Assembly: GCA_900547945.1 (NCBI GenBank)
Contig: URIT01000018.1
Coordinates: 1-35,122, forward strand
Direction: 5' to 3'
Origin: an uncultured bacterium
Lineage (GTDB): Bacteria; Verrucomicrobiota; Kiritimatiellia; RFP12; UBA1067
Length of the DNA: 35,122 bases
The stretch's first letter is position 1. Every line of letters begins with the position of its first letter. The notes beneath the pieces are model-generated. The model did no database searches. It was not told the DNA's origin and saw only the letters and a list, made by a program, of their open reading frames with translations. Of this stretch, positions 24,379 through 31,779 are shown one piece after another. Position numbers and translations under genes: made by a program.

Positions 24379-24414
24379 AAAACGCGGACTGCCCTCGGGA
24401 GGCGATCCGCGTTT
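24379..24414 (-). terminator. leu attenuator terminator
   Basis: On the minus strand AAACGCGGA (24414-24406) pairs with TCCGCGTTT (24388-24380) around a 17-nt GC-rich loop and runs into TTTTCGTCT. It lies between the leuL stop and leuA. CGCGGATC (24411-24404), the upstream arm, is also complementary to GATCCGCG (24471-24464) inside leuL, the likely antiterminator. Confidence 0.75.
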
Positions 24415-24445
24415 AAGGTGGCCAAGAGCCCGGCTCCGTCTTCGA

Positions 24446-24520
24446 CTAGACGCAACCACGCTCCGCGGATCTGCACCCACGAAGCGCAAGGCTAAGTCGA
24501 ATCTGGAACGTGCTGTTCAT
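24446..24520 (-). CDS. leuL: leu operon leader peptide
   Basis: A 24-codon ORF starts MNSTFQIRLSLALRG. Leu codons 9, 11 and 13 (24496-24482) are all CTT, in an alternating L-S-L-A-L pattern. Codons 17-19 hold GATCCGCG, complementary to the terminator arm, and the TAG stop lies in a small GTCT/AGAC pause-type hairpin. Position directly before leuA and the matching design of trpL support a role as leucine sensor. No Shine-Dalgarno sequence is present. The -10 box ends 9 nt before the ATG, so the mRNA should start two to four nt before it. Evidence is a little weaker than for trpL because the Leu codons are not consecutive. Confidence 0.75.
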   Translation of the reverse strand: MNSTFQIRLSLALRGCRSAERGCV

Positions 24521-24529
24521 GTGGCGGAA

Positions 24530-24538
24530 AGTATACCA
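24530..24538 (-). promoter_or_regulatory. leu promoter, extended -10
   Basis: TGG-TATACT (24538-24530 on the minus strand), 9 nt before the leuL ATG. No clear -35 at 17 bp. The stretch TATACTTTCCGCC matches the trp promoter in 11 of 13 positions. Confidence 0.65.
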
Positions 24539-24587
24539 CAACCGGCGGGACATGGACCGTACCCAGAAGTTACCGAATTTGAGACAA

Positions 24588-24616
24588 GGAGAAAACAGGC
24601 TGGGCCTGTTTTCTCC
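24588..24616 (-). terminator. Terminator of the GH97 gene
   Basis: Thirteen perfectly paired bases (GGAGAAAACAGGC with GCCTGTTTTCTCC) around a TGG loop, 46 bp beyond the GH97 stop and just upstream of the leu promoter. The T-rich 3' arm ends CTCCTTGTC on the minus strand rather than in a pure U-run; the symmetric sequence would work on either strand. Confidence 0.7.
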
Positions 24617-24661
24617 CCGTCCCCATCACGAATGCGCTACGCGCGCTTCGCGGGGCCCCGC

Positions 24662-26665
24662 CTACTTCTTCGTGAACTTCGCCACGAAGCCGCCGCCCGC
24701 CGCCAGGCGGAACGTCACCTTGTCGCCGGCCTTGAAGGTCTTCGCCTCCTTGACGTAGTGCGTCGGCCGGGCGTCGGCGTCGGCCGCGTCGCAGAAGAGC
24801 GTGGCCGTCCACGTGCCGGAGCCGAGGAACGCGGTGTCAAGCACGTAGTCGCGCGGATCCTTGTTGTTGAGGGCCGCCGCGTACCAGGAGCCGTCCTTCG
24901 CCCGGCGCGCCACGGCGGCGTAGGTGCAGGGGCAGCCGCCGAGGCCCACCGTGTCCGCCCAGACGACGGGCGTCGCCGCCATGAACGAGAAGCACTCCAT
25001 GTTCTTTTCGTACTTCGTCGGCGCGTCGCAGAGCATCTGCAGCGGCGCCTCGTAGGCGACCATCATCGCCATCTGGCGGCAGCGCGTGCCAACGGAGCCG
25101 GGGTTCACGTTGTCGCCCTTGTACTGGCCGATCGGGTAGTTGTCCATCGCGCCGGGCGTGTAGTCCATCGGGCCGGCCGTCATGCGCAGGAAGAACGCCT
25201 TCACGTCGTTGTCCATGAAGTCGTAGTTGTTCTTGAACCACTTGGCGCACTCAAGCCCGTGGACGCCCTCGTAGTTGAGCACGTTCGGGTAGGCGCGGCT
25301 CATGCCGGTGGGGCGGTGCGCGCCGTGGTAGTCGACGAGCATCCTGTTCTTCGCGCACGCCTCGGCGAACGCCCAGAGGAAGCGCTCGCACGCCGCGTCG
25401 CCGCGGTCCATGAAGTCGACCTTGAAGCCCTTCGCGCCGAGCTTCGCGAAGTGCGCGGCGACCTTCTCCTCCTCGCCGTAGATCTGCGCCCAGGCCATCC
25501 ACAGGATGATCCCGACGCCCTTCTCGTTGCCGTAGCGGACGATCTCCGGCACGTCCACGTTCGGGTGGAACTTCCAGATGTTCAGCGTCTCGCTCCAGCC
25601 TTCGTCGAGGATCACGTACTCGACGCCCGTCTTCGCGGCGAAGTCGATGAAGCGCTTGTAGCCCGCCGTCGTGCAGCCGGCCGCCTCGCCCTTGTTGTCC
25701 CAGCCGTTCCACCAGTCCCAGGCGACCTTGCCCGGCTTCACCCACGAGAAGTCGGTCCCCTTCGCCTGCGGACGCGCGAGGGCGTTCACGATGTCGGCCT
25801 CGCAGAACTTCGCCGGCGCGTCCGCGAGCGCGAACACGCGCCACGGGAACGTGCGCGTCCCCTCGGTCTTGACGAGGAAGTCGTCATGCTCGGCGACGAC
25901 GACCCAGCGTCCGCCCTTCTCGATCGGCTTCCGGCTGTCCCAGCCGCCCGCGCGGTAGGTGCGCTTCGGGAAGCCCGCGAACGTCGAGGCGAACGCACCC
26001 GCGCCCTCCGGCTTCACGAGGTTGAGGATCGGGTAGTCGTAGACGTCCGACTCGGTCACCGCCACGTTCACGCCCCCCACCTTGTAGACGAGCGGCAGAT
26101 AGACGAAGCGGCGCCCCTTCTCCTTGCCCGTCACGATCTCGCCCGCCTTGCACGCGACGGGCACCGTCTCCTCGCAGCCGACACTGCTGCCGTAGTTGAG
26201 CGCGCACTTCGCCTCCGCGCAGGGAATCGTCAGCCCGGCCTTTTCGCCGTCAACCGTGATCGTGCCCGGCTTCTTCGTCTCGAAGCGGTAGGCCACGCCG
26301 TCGTTGCGCGCCGCGAGGCGGATGCCCCACGCGCCGAAGTCCACGGCCGTCTCGTTCCCGGCGAGGTCGATGCGCGCCTTCTTGTAGACAGGCGTCTCGA
26401 CCGTGCCCGCCACCTTGCGCGCCGTCACCTTGCACGCCTCGCCCGGCTTCAGGCAGGCGCCGTCCACCTTCAGGCCGATCTCGGTCTTCGCCACCACCAC
26501 CACGCCGTCGCGCGCGACCTCGTAGGCGAGCGGGCTCGTCCAGAGCCGGATCACGTTCTTGCCGTCGGGCGAAACCGCCTTCGCGGCGGACCCGTCGCGG
26601 TTGCACACGCAGCAGCATCCGGCGGCAAAGAGCGCCGCCGCCGCCATCCATGTCGTCTTCTTCAT
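24662..26665 (-). CDS. GH97-family alpha-glycosidase, probable lipoprotein
   Basis: The 667-residue protein has the three-part GH97 layout: N-terminal beta-sandwich, central TIM barrel and C-terminal beta domain. Signature blocks are DFSWVKPGKVAWDWWNGW, YVILDEGWSE, KGFKVDFMDR, HGAHRPTGMSRAYPN and MTAGPMDYTPGAM. D417 in KVDFMDR sits where retaining GH97 enzymes have their nucleophile, and E466 in NYEGVHGLE is a candidate acid/base. This favours a retaining enzyme (such as an alpha-galactosidase) over the inverting SusB type, but substrate cannot be read from sequence. The start at 26665 follows AAGGAG by about 5 nt. The signal sequence ends in FAAGC (C17), a weak lipobox, followed by a cysteine-rich CCCVC. 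It is the last gene of the 24662-33089 cluster and has its own promoter. Confidence 0.92.
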   Translation of the reverse strand: MKKTTWMAAAALFAAGCCCVCNRDGSAAKAVSPDGKNVIRLWTSPLAYEVARDGVVVVAKTEIGLKVDGACLKPGEACKVTARKVAGTVETPVYKKARIDLAGNETAVDFGAWGIRLAARNDGVAYRFETKKPGTITVDGEKAGLTIPCAEAKCALNYGSSVGCEETVPVACKAGEIVTGKEKGRRFVYLPLVYKVGGVNVAVTESDVYDYPILNLVKPEGAGAFASTFAGFPKRTYRAGGWDSRKPIEKGGRWVVVAEHDDFLVKTEGTRTFPWRVFALADAPAKFCEADIVNALARPQAKGTDFSWVKPGKVAWDWWNGWDNKGEAAGCTTAGYKRFIDFAAKTGVEYVILDEGWSETLNIWKFHPNVDVPEIVRYGNEKGVGIILWMAWAQIYGEEEKVAAHFAKLGAKGFKVDFMDRGDAACERFLWAFAEACAKNRMLVDYHGAHRPTGMSRAYPNVLNYEGVHGLECAKWFKNNYDFMDNDVKAFFLRMTAGPMDYTPGAMDNYPIGQYKGDNVNPGSVGTRCRQMAMMVAYEAPLQMLCDAPTKYEKNMECFSFMAATPVVWADTVGLGGCPCTYAAVARRAKDGSWYAAALNNKDPRDYVLDTAFLGSGTWTATLFCDAADADARPTHYVKEAKTFKAGDKVTFRLAAGGGFVAKFTKK

Positions 26666-26723
26666 TTTTTCTCCTTGTTGGACATCCGCCGCGTTCCGAT
26701 CGGCCACGGTCGGTCTGTCCTGC

Positions 26724-26732
26724 ATTGTACCA
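26724..26732 (-). promoter_or_regulatory. Promoter of the GH97 gene, extended -10
   Basis: TGG-TACAAT on the minus strand in the 88-bp gap upstream of the GH97 gene; start of transcription about 52 nt before the ATG. No strong -35 is seen. Confidence 0.5.
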
Positions 26733-26753
26733 TAAAAAGGGGCCGTCCTGTGC

Positions 26754-27776
26754 CTAGCGCCGCTTCAGCACGCGGGAGAGGACCGCCGCGCAGCGGCCGC
26801 AGTGGCGGCAGTCGTTCGCGTCGGGACACGCGCCGACCGTCGCCGCGAAGTCGTCCGGGAAGGAGCGGTTGTCGACGACGTACGGCGCGAAGAGGTCCGA
26901 ATGGAGGGGATCCATCAGATCGGCCAGGTTCCCGTCGTAGGCGTAGGAGGCGTAGGCGTTGAGGATGCGCGTGGGGAAGCGGTGGCGGCGCGTCGCGAGC
27001 TTGACGACCGAGACGTGCGGCTCAAAGAGCGGCACATCCTCGGGGCGGATCCACGTCGCGCGGATGAAGTCCTCCCAGTTCTTCCGCGCGTAGTTCTCGC
27101 GGCAGCGGAAGACGTTGAAGTCGAACGCCGCGCCCACCGCGCTCTGGCGGATGCGGTCGTGCCCGTGGAGGTTGTCGTGGAAGTTCTGGAACGGGCACTG
27201 CCGCAGGCAGCCGGAATTCGCCTGAAGCCCCACGGCCTTGCCGTGTTCCCGCGCCCAGGCGGCGACGCGCGCAAGGTAGGCGGCGTCGCGCTGGCGCTCC
27301 CGCGTGACGTAGAAGGAGTCGAACAGCTCCTCCACGCACTCGAAGCCCGTCGTGCCGTGGATGCGCAGGTTCACGCTCCAGCGGATTTTCACCCGGGGAA
27401 AACGGCGGCGGAGCACGGTCGCGATGAACGGCGAGGCCGTCGTCACGATGTCCGGGAAGAGCCCTTCGGCGTCCATGTCGCGCAGCGTCGCCGCCACGAA
27501 GTCGGCCAGTTCGGGGCTGATCGCCCGGTCGCCGTAGCACGTGCAGTTGAAGAGCGTGTCGAGGAGGATGCCCCTCTCGCGGCACCAGTGAAGATCGCCG
27601 AGGAGGCGGGCCTTCACCTCGTCGGTGAAGGCGGGCGCGGGGCGGCAGCTGAGGACGCCCGGCCAGGCGAAGAACACCTCGTGGATGCGCGCCGTCCACG
27701 GCGCGCAGGCCGCGATGAACGGTTCGTTGAGGAAGTGGCCGACGGCCAGGTTCTTGAGCGGTTGTTTCACAGGCAT
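26754..27776 (-). CDS. U32-like TIM-barrel protein with Fe-S cysteines, function unknown
   Basis: The 340-residue protein resembles the peptidase U32/UbiU-UbiV superfamily. It has a barrel segment WSVNLRIHGTTGFECVEELFDSFYV, then the cysteine motif NSGCLRQCPF (C190, C194), C225 in NVFRCREN, and RATWIRPEDVPLFEPHVSVVKLATR. In that superfamily such cysteines hold an Fe-S cluster and many members modify RNA or take part in O2-independent hydroxylations. The C-terminal CPDANDCRHCGRC (C317, C323, C326, C329) looks like a second metal site. No Shine-Dalgarno sequence precedes ATG 27776. A TGATATAAT box ends 3 nt before it, so a leaderless start at GTG 27770 (codon 3) is also possible. It starts 9 nt after the preceding gene. 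Substrate unknown. Confidence 0.7.
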   Translation of the reverse strand: MPVKQPLKNLAVGHFLNEPFIAACAPWTARIHEVFFAWPGVLSCRPAPAFTDEVKARLLGDLHWCRERGILLDTLFNCTCYGDRAISPELADFVAATLRDMDAEGLFPDIVTTASPFIATVLRRRFPRVKIRWSVNLRIHGTTGFECVEELFDSFYVTRERQRDAAYLARVAAWAREHGKAVGLQANSGCLRQCPFQNFHDNLHGHDRIRQSAVGAAFDFNVFRCRENYARKNWEDFIRATWIRPEDVPLFEPHVSVVKLATRRHRFPTRILNAYASYAYDGNLADLMDPLHSDLFAPYVVDNRSFPDDFAATVGACPDANDCRHCGRCAAVLSRVLKRR

Positions 27777-27779
27777 GGG

Positions 27780-27788
27780 ATTATATCA
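27780..27788 (-). promoter_or_regulatory. Possible extended -10 overlapping a stop codon
   Basis: TGA-TATAAT on the minus strand; the TGA is the stop codon of the phosphodiesterase-superfamily gene. A perfect TATAAT makes an internal promoter for the U32-like gene plausible, with initiation near codon 3. Confidence 0.35.
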
Positions 27789-29054
27789 CAAATCGGCCCC
27801 CAGAACCGCCGCGCAGGAGGCGGCGAGGGCCGTCATCGAATCGCCCGCGACGCGCGGATCGCTCGACGCCCAGGCGAGAGTCGAGACGCGCCCGTGGGTG
27901 CCCCGGATGCGGCTTGCGTCCTGGCACGTCTTCGGAGGGAAGGAGCGGTCGAAGAAGAGTTCGCAGGGGTCGTAGCCGGGCTTGTTGTGGATGTCGATGT
28001 GCGTCGCCCAGTCCGGTGCCTCGCGCCGGTCCGTCCACCACGGATAGGCGCACCAGCTCCCCTTCTTCGCAAGGAGCAGGATCTCGCCCGCCGAGGGATG
28101 CGCCCAGTCCTGGCCGGCGCGCCGCTCGACCTGCTCGTAGTCGCCCGTCCCGTCCAGAAGCCGCGCCACCCGCTCGACGTCCTCGGCCCGCCGCACATAG
28201 ACGTGCGCGATCTCGTGGTCGCACATCGCGAAGGCGCGCGACGTGTAGAAGTCGGGGTAGGCGCGCCCCGCGACCGGACGCACCCGGAAGAGGCCCGCCG
28301 CGCGCAGCGTGGCGTTCGGCCGCGCCGGCGGACGGTCCGCCGCCGCGATGGCGTAGTCGCCGCAGACGGTGAGCGCGCCTCCGCGCCGCGCCGCGAAGTC
28401 GGCCAAACGCTCCAGCTGCGCGCGGAACTCCGCGAGCGCCTTTTCCGCGGCCGCCGCATCCGGCCCGTGCCGCTGCGCCTCGTAGTCGAGCGTCGGCAGG
28501 TAGAGGAAGGCGACGTCGGGCTCGTGGGCCTCGGCCATCGCGAAGAAGTTCGCCAGCACCGCGCGCCCCACCTTCGGCGAGGCGAACGGGCCCCAGTAGC
28601 GGTGGAGCGGGAACGTGCCGCACCGCCGGTCCAGCACGTCACCCATCTCGGCCGGCTGCGTGTAGTTGCGCATGATCATCCCGCCGCCGTGCTTGTGGAT
28701 CGGCGCGGGCGAAATGACGGCATCGACGCACTCGCCGAGCGACTGCTGCCAGAAGTACATCCCCACCCGCGCGCCCGCCGCACGCGCCGCCTCCCAGATG
28801 CGCGGCCCCCCGACGAGCGCGGCGGACTGTTCCCAGAACGCGGGCTTCATCAGCGTACGCGAGAAGAACCCGTTCGACGTCATGCCGTGTTCGCGCGGCG
28901 CGCGCGCCGTCCGGAACGTCGCCTGCGCCGTGCAGGTCACCGCCGGGAACACGCTCTTCGCGGGACGGAACTCCAATCCCGCCATCTTCAGCTGATTCCG
29001 CCGTGCGAGCCCCTCGTACCCCAGCCCGGCGACCATCACGATCAGATGCGTCAT
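27786..29054 (-). CDS. Type I phosphodiesterase/alkaline phosphatase-superfamily protein
   Basis: The 422-residue protein has the superfamily's order of motifs: MVAGLG at the N-terminus, FPAVTCTAQATFRT with the candidate nucleophile T40, HGMTSNGFF, LDYEAQRHGPD (D190, H196), CGDYAI (D233) and GTHGR (H387). Compared with classical nucleotide pyrophosphatases, the first metal Asp is replaced (VAG for DG) and the His of the DHG motif is Tyr234. From memory, a subfamily annotated as alkaline phosphatase family and found near ebo-type genes shows the same changes, so they may be normal for it rather than inactivating. No signal peptide is visible, so it is probably cytoplasmic. GAGGAG precedes ATG 29054. 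Substrate unknown. Confidence 0.78.
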   Translation of the reverse strand: MTHLIVMVAGLGYEGLARRNQLKMAGLEFRPAKSVFPAVTCTAQATFRTARAPREHGMTSNGFFSRTLMKPAFWEQSAALVGGPRIWEAARAAGARVGMYFWQQSLGECVDAVISPAPIHKHGGGMIMRNYTQPAEMGDVLDRRCGTFPLHRYWGPFASPKVGRAVLANFFAMAEAHEPDVAFLYLPTLDYEAQRHGPDAAAAEKALAEFRAQLERLADFAARRGGALTVCGDYAIAAADRPPARPNATLRAAGLFRVRPVAGRAYPDFYTSRAFAMCDHEIAHVYVRRAEDVERVARLLDGTGDYEQVERRAGQDWAHPSAGEILLLAKKGSWCAYPWWTDRREAPDWATHIDIHNKPGYDPCELFFDRSFPPKTCQDASRIRGTHGRVSTLAWASSDPRVAGDSMTALAASCAAVLGADL

Positions 29055-29087
29055 GTCGTCTCCTCTTTCCTTCCCTTCGATACCCGC

Positions 29088-30845
29088 CTACTCGACGACC
29101 CGCAGCGTATCGCCCAGATCCTCGACGAACAGGATCCGCGCGCGCCGCCGCTCCCACGGCTGGCTGGGCTGGTGGAGGCAGAGCGCGAGCTGCCCGTAGA
29201 TCGTGCGGAACAGCATGGCATGCCCGCCGTCCAGGTCGAAGATGCGCGTGTGCGGCCCCCACGGCCCCGCCAGCCGGCCGCTCGCGGAGCGCGTCACGTA
29301 GACGCAGGCCCCCGTCCGGCATGTGGAAGACCACAGCATCAGCAGCGACCCGTTGTAGGAGCGGTAGAGGAACGGCCCGTCCGTCACGTGCGTCGCACGC
29401 GGATCCTGCGGCGCATCGGGCCGTGCCGACGCCCGGAAGAGCTCGAACGGACTGCCCGCCGCCGCCTTCAGGTCCGGCGTGAGCGCCACCGCCATCATCC
29501 GCCCGTCGCGCACCTGCGTCCATTCGTGGCAGAACACCATGTACGGCCGCCCCTCCTCCACCCAGAACGTACCGTCGAGCGTGGACCACTCCGGGGGCGG
29601 AATCGACTCCGCGCTCCACTCCCGGAACGGCCCCTCCGGCGCATCGGCCCGGTAGATCCACGTGCCGCGCTTCGGGCGCGCCACCTTCGGCCAGTCGCCC
29701 GGCTCCAGGAGCGGAAGCTCGGGAAAGGCCCCGTTCCGCGTCGAGATCGTCGCGAACATATAGTATTTGCCCTTGTATTCGTGCATTTCGGGCGCCCAGA
29801 CGGACGTACACGCACGCTTCGCCGGTACGCGCAGCACCTGCTTCGCCACCGACCACGCCTGGAGATCTCGACTCGTGCGCATCTGCACCCCCGCCCCGAA
29901 TCCGTCCGTGTCGTGCGTCTGCAGATACATACGATAGAGCTTCGCCTTCCGGTCGACGAAGATGAACGGGGCGCTCGCGCGGAAGTCGTCCCGCAGGAGC
30001 GGCGGCGGCGGCACGCGCTCCGTCACATCGTGGAACTGCCCGTCCCGCCACTCGTAGAAGTCGAGGCGGACCTGCGGCGGGTTCGTGATCGAATGCCACG
30101 CGCGGCTGTTTCCCCCCAGGGCGCGCACGGCGAAGAAGCGCGGCAGTTCGGAGGGGAAGAGGGACGGCGGGATCCGTCCGAACCCCTCGGCGCAGGGGAA
30201 GGCCGGCGTGCCGCCGCACGCCTTCAGGTCGGGCGTGAACCACGCGCACGTCACGGGCGGCGAGCCGGCGGCGTAGTAGCCGCAGAAGAGGCGCTCGCCG
30301 TCCGTTGCCATCGTCTGCACGCCGTAGTGGCACGGTCCGCCCTGATCGGTCTCGACGGTTCCCAGATCCAGGAAACCGTCGCGCGCAAGACGGCCGATCC
30401 GGCAGCGGCGGTGCGGCGCCGGACCATACAGGTCAAGCCCGTAGTAGATCGTGTCGCCGATGACGGCGCATCCGTCGATGTTGTCTGGGAGGAGATGTTC
30501 GCCGACGACGTTCAGGTCCTCGTCCCACACGCGGATCATGCCCTTCCTGCCACCGACGGGCTCGCGCAGGGCCAGCGCGCCGTAGAGGCGTCCGTCCGCA
30601 TACGCGACGTCGCCGAGGTGGATGGGAGCTGCACACGACCGAATCAGGCGCCCGTTCCAGCCGATCTTGTAGATGCCCCCCGCATGCGACAGGTAGACGC
30701 CCTGCGTGGAACAGGCCGCGCCCTGCACGTGCCCGACGATGCCGTTGAGCTCGCCGGGGACCGTGTAGACCGCGCGGATACGCGCGGCGGCGAAACCCTG
30801 CGCGGCGAGGCACGCCGCCAGGATGGCAATAAGAAGCTTCTCCAT
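29088..30845 (-). CDS. Secreted protein with N-terminal propeller-like and C-terminal GH43-like domains
   Basis: The 585-residue protein has a signal peptide (MEKLLIAILAACLAAQGFA). Residues about 25-280 contain short repeated strands (GGIYKIGWNGRL, VAYADGRLYGAL, AVIGDTIYYGL) typical of a beta-propeller. From about 285 the sequence resembles a five-bladed GH43/GH62-like fold: DDFRASAPFIFVDRK, SVWAPEMHEYKGKYYMF near 347, and DGTFWVEEGRPYMVF near 425. Asp/Glu residues at these places are the usual catalytic candidates, so an arabinan- or xylan-type glycosidase is possible but not established. A perfect TATAAT ends 6 nt before ATG 30845 and no Shine-Dalgarno sequence exists, so the message should be leaderless. 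An in-frame start at 30863 would lie upstream of the -10. Confidence 0.75.
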   Translation of the reverse strand: MEKLLIAILAACLAAQGFAAARIRAVYTVPGELNGIVGHVQGAACSTQGVYLSHAGGIYKIGWNGRLIRSCAAPIHLGDVAYADGRLYGALALREPVGGRKGMIRVWDEDLNVVGEHLLPDNIDGCAVIGDTIYYGLDLYGPAPHRRCRIGRLARDGFLDLGTVETDQGGPCHYGVQTMATDGERLFCGYYAAGSPPVTCAWFTPDLKACGGTPAFPCAEGFGRIPPSLFPSELPRFFAVRALGGNSRAWHSITNPPQVRLDFYEWRDGQFHDVTERVPPPPLLRDDFRASAPFIFVDRKAKLYRMYLQTHDTDGFGAGVQMRTSRDLQAWSVAKQVLRVPAKRACTSVWAPEMHEYKGKYYMFATISTRNGAFPELPLLEPGDWPKVARPKRGTWIYRADAPEGPFREWSAESIPPPEWSTLDGTFWVEEGRPYMVFCHEWTQVRDGRMMAVALTPDLKAAAGSPFELFRASARPDAPQDPRATHVTDGPFLYRSYNGSLLMLWSSTCRTGACVYVTRSASGRLAGPWGPHTRIFDLDGGHAMLFRTIYGQLALCLHQPSQPWERRRARILFVEDLGDTLRVVE

Positions 30846-30851
30846 GCGGCC

Positions 30852-30860
30852 ATTATAGCA
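30852..30860 (-). promoter_or_regulatory. Extended -10 directing a leaderless GH43-like mRNA
   Basis: TGC-TATAAT on the minus strand, then six bases (GGCCGC) and the ATG at 30845. With the usual 6-7 nt from -10 to start, transcription begins at or next to the A of ATG. Confidence 0.7.
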
Positions 30861-30879
30861 CAACGCCCCGCGCCGCGTG

Positions 30880-31779
30880 CTAGGAACCGCGAACAGTCGG
30901 CGCGAAACGGCGGATCATCCGCGCGGCAAGCCACAGGACGACCGCCGCCACGAGGAGTTCGCGGCGGGGCACCGCGAGCATGAACCCGATCTGCAGATAG
31001 AGGAGCGCCCCGATCGTGCGCCCCACGGCCGCCCGGCGCCGGTCGGGACCATGCGCCGCACCGAGCGGCGCCACCGCCGCGCACCACGCCACGAAGGTCC
31101 AGAGACAGCCGATGAGCGGCAGAAGCGCCGCGCGCGGATCCGGGAACCCCGCACAGGCCACGAGCGGCGCCCACGCCGAAAGTCCCAGCAGAAAGCGTCC
31201 CCGCCCCACCCCCGCGCTCATCCGCTCCTCCCCCTCGGAGAGTTTCGTCACGGCGGCGACGTAGAGCGTCCACCCGAGCGCCATGCCCCCCAGCACGAGC
31301 CCGGCCCGCATCGGAAAACCACCCGTCCACGTCCCCACTGCCGCCGCGCCGCAGAGGACGCTCACGCCCCGGCAGAGCCCCATCAGCCAGAGGCCCTTCA
31401 CCCGGTTGTAGAGGCCAATCGTCCCCGTGAGCGCCACCGCCCCCAGCCACCAGGCGGGCGGAAGGCCGAAGAGCGCGCCCACGAGCAACACTCCCAGCAG
31501 GCACGCCGAACGGACGACGCGCGCCGCACGCAGGGAGATCTCCCCGCGCGGAATCGGGCGGTCGGGCGCCGTCCGCGCATCCGCCGCCGCGCCGACGACA
31601 TCGTTGTCCGCAAGGCCGTAGAGATAGAGGAAGAACGCCGCGCCGCCCGCCGCCAGCGCCCGCCGCACGTCCCCGCCCGCCGCCCACATCAAGCCGACCG
31701 CCGCCCCCGCGAGCGCGTCGCCGGGCGCCGTCGGCAGGTTGGGCAGACGGAAGAACCGAAACCAGGGAAGAAGCTTCAT
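30880..31779 (-). CDS. UbiA-family prenyltransferase-like membrane protein
   Basis: The 299-residue integral membrane protein has about eight to nine hydrophobic segments. The first Asp motif of UbiA enzymes is present as ADNDVVGAAADARTAPDRP (N59, D60, D67, D73), which binds the Mg-diphosphate of the prenyl donor. The second Asp motif is not clear; its place appears to be taken by TKLSEGEE. That resembles EboC-type members of the family as I recall them, so it may not make quinones. ATG 31779 overlaps the stop of the ATPase gene as ATGA, so the two are translationally coupled. Prenyl acceptor unknown. Confidence 0.85.
   Translation of the reverse strand: MKLLPWFRFFRLPNLPTAPGDALAGAAVGLMWAAGGDVRRALAAGGAAFFLYLYGLADNDVVGAAADARTAPDRPIPRGEISLRAARVVRSACLLGVLLVGALFGLPPAWWLGAVALTGTIGLYNRVKGLWLMGLCRGVSVLCGAAAVGTWTGGFPMRAGLVLGGMALGWTLYVAAVTKLSEGEERMSAGVGRGRFLLGLSAWAPLVACAGFPDPRAALLPLIGCLWTFVAWCAAVAPLGAAHGPDRRRAAVGRTIGALLYLQIGFMLAVPRRELLVAAVVLWLAARMIRRFAPTVRGS

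Noticed and set aside
26802..30983. Plus-strand open frame of about 1393 codons across the glycosidase cluster
   Set aside because: It runs antisense to four genes with clear families, is extremely Arg/Ala/Val-rich, and has no domain or start signal.
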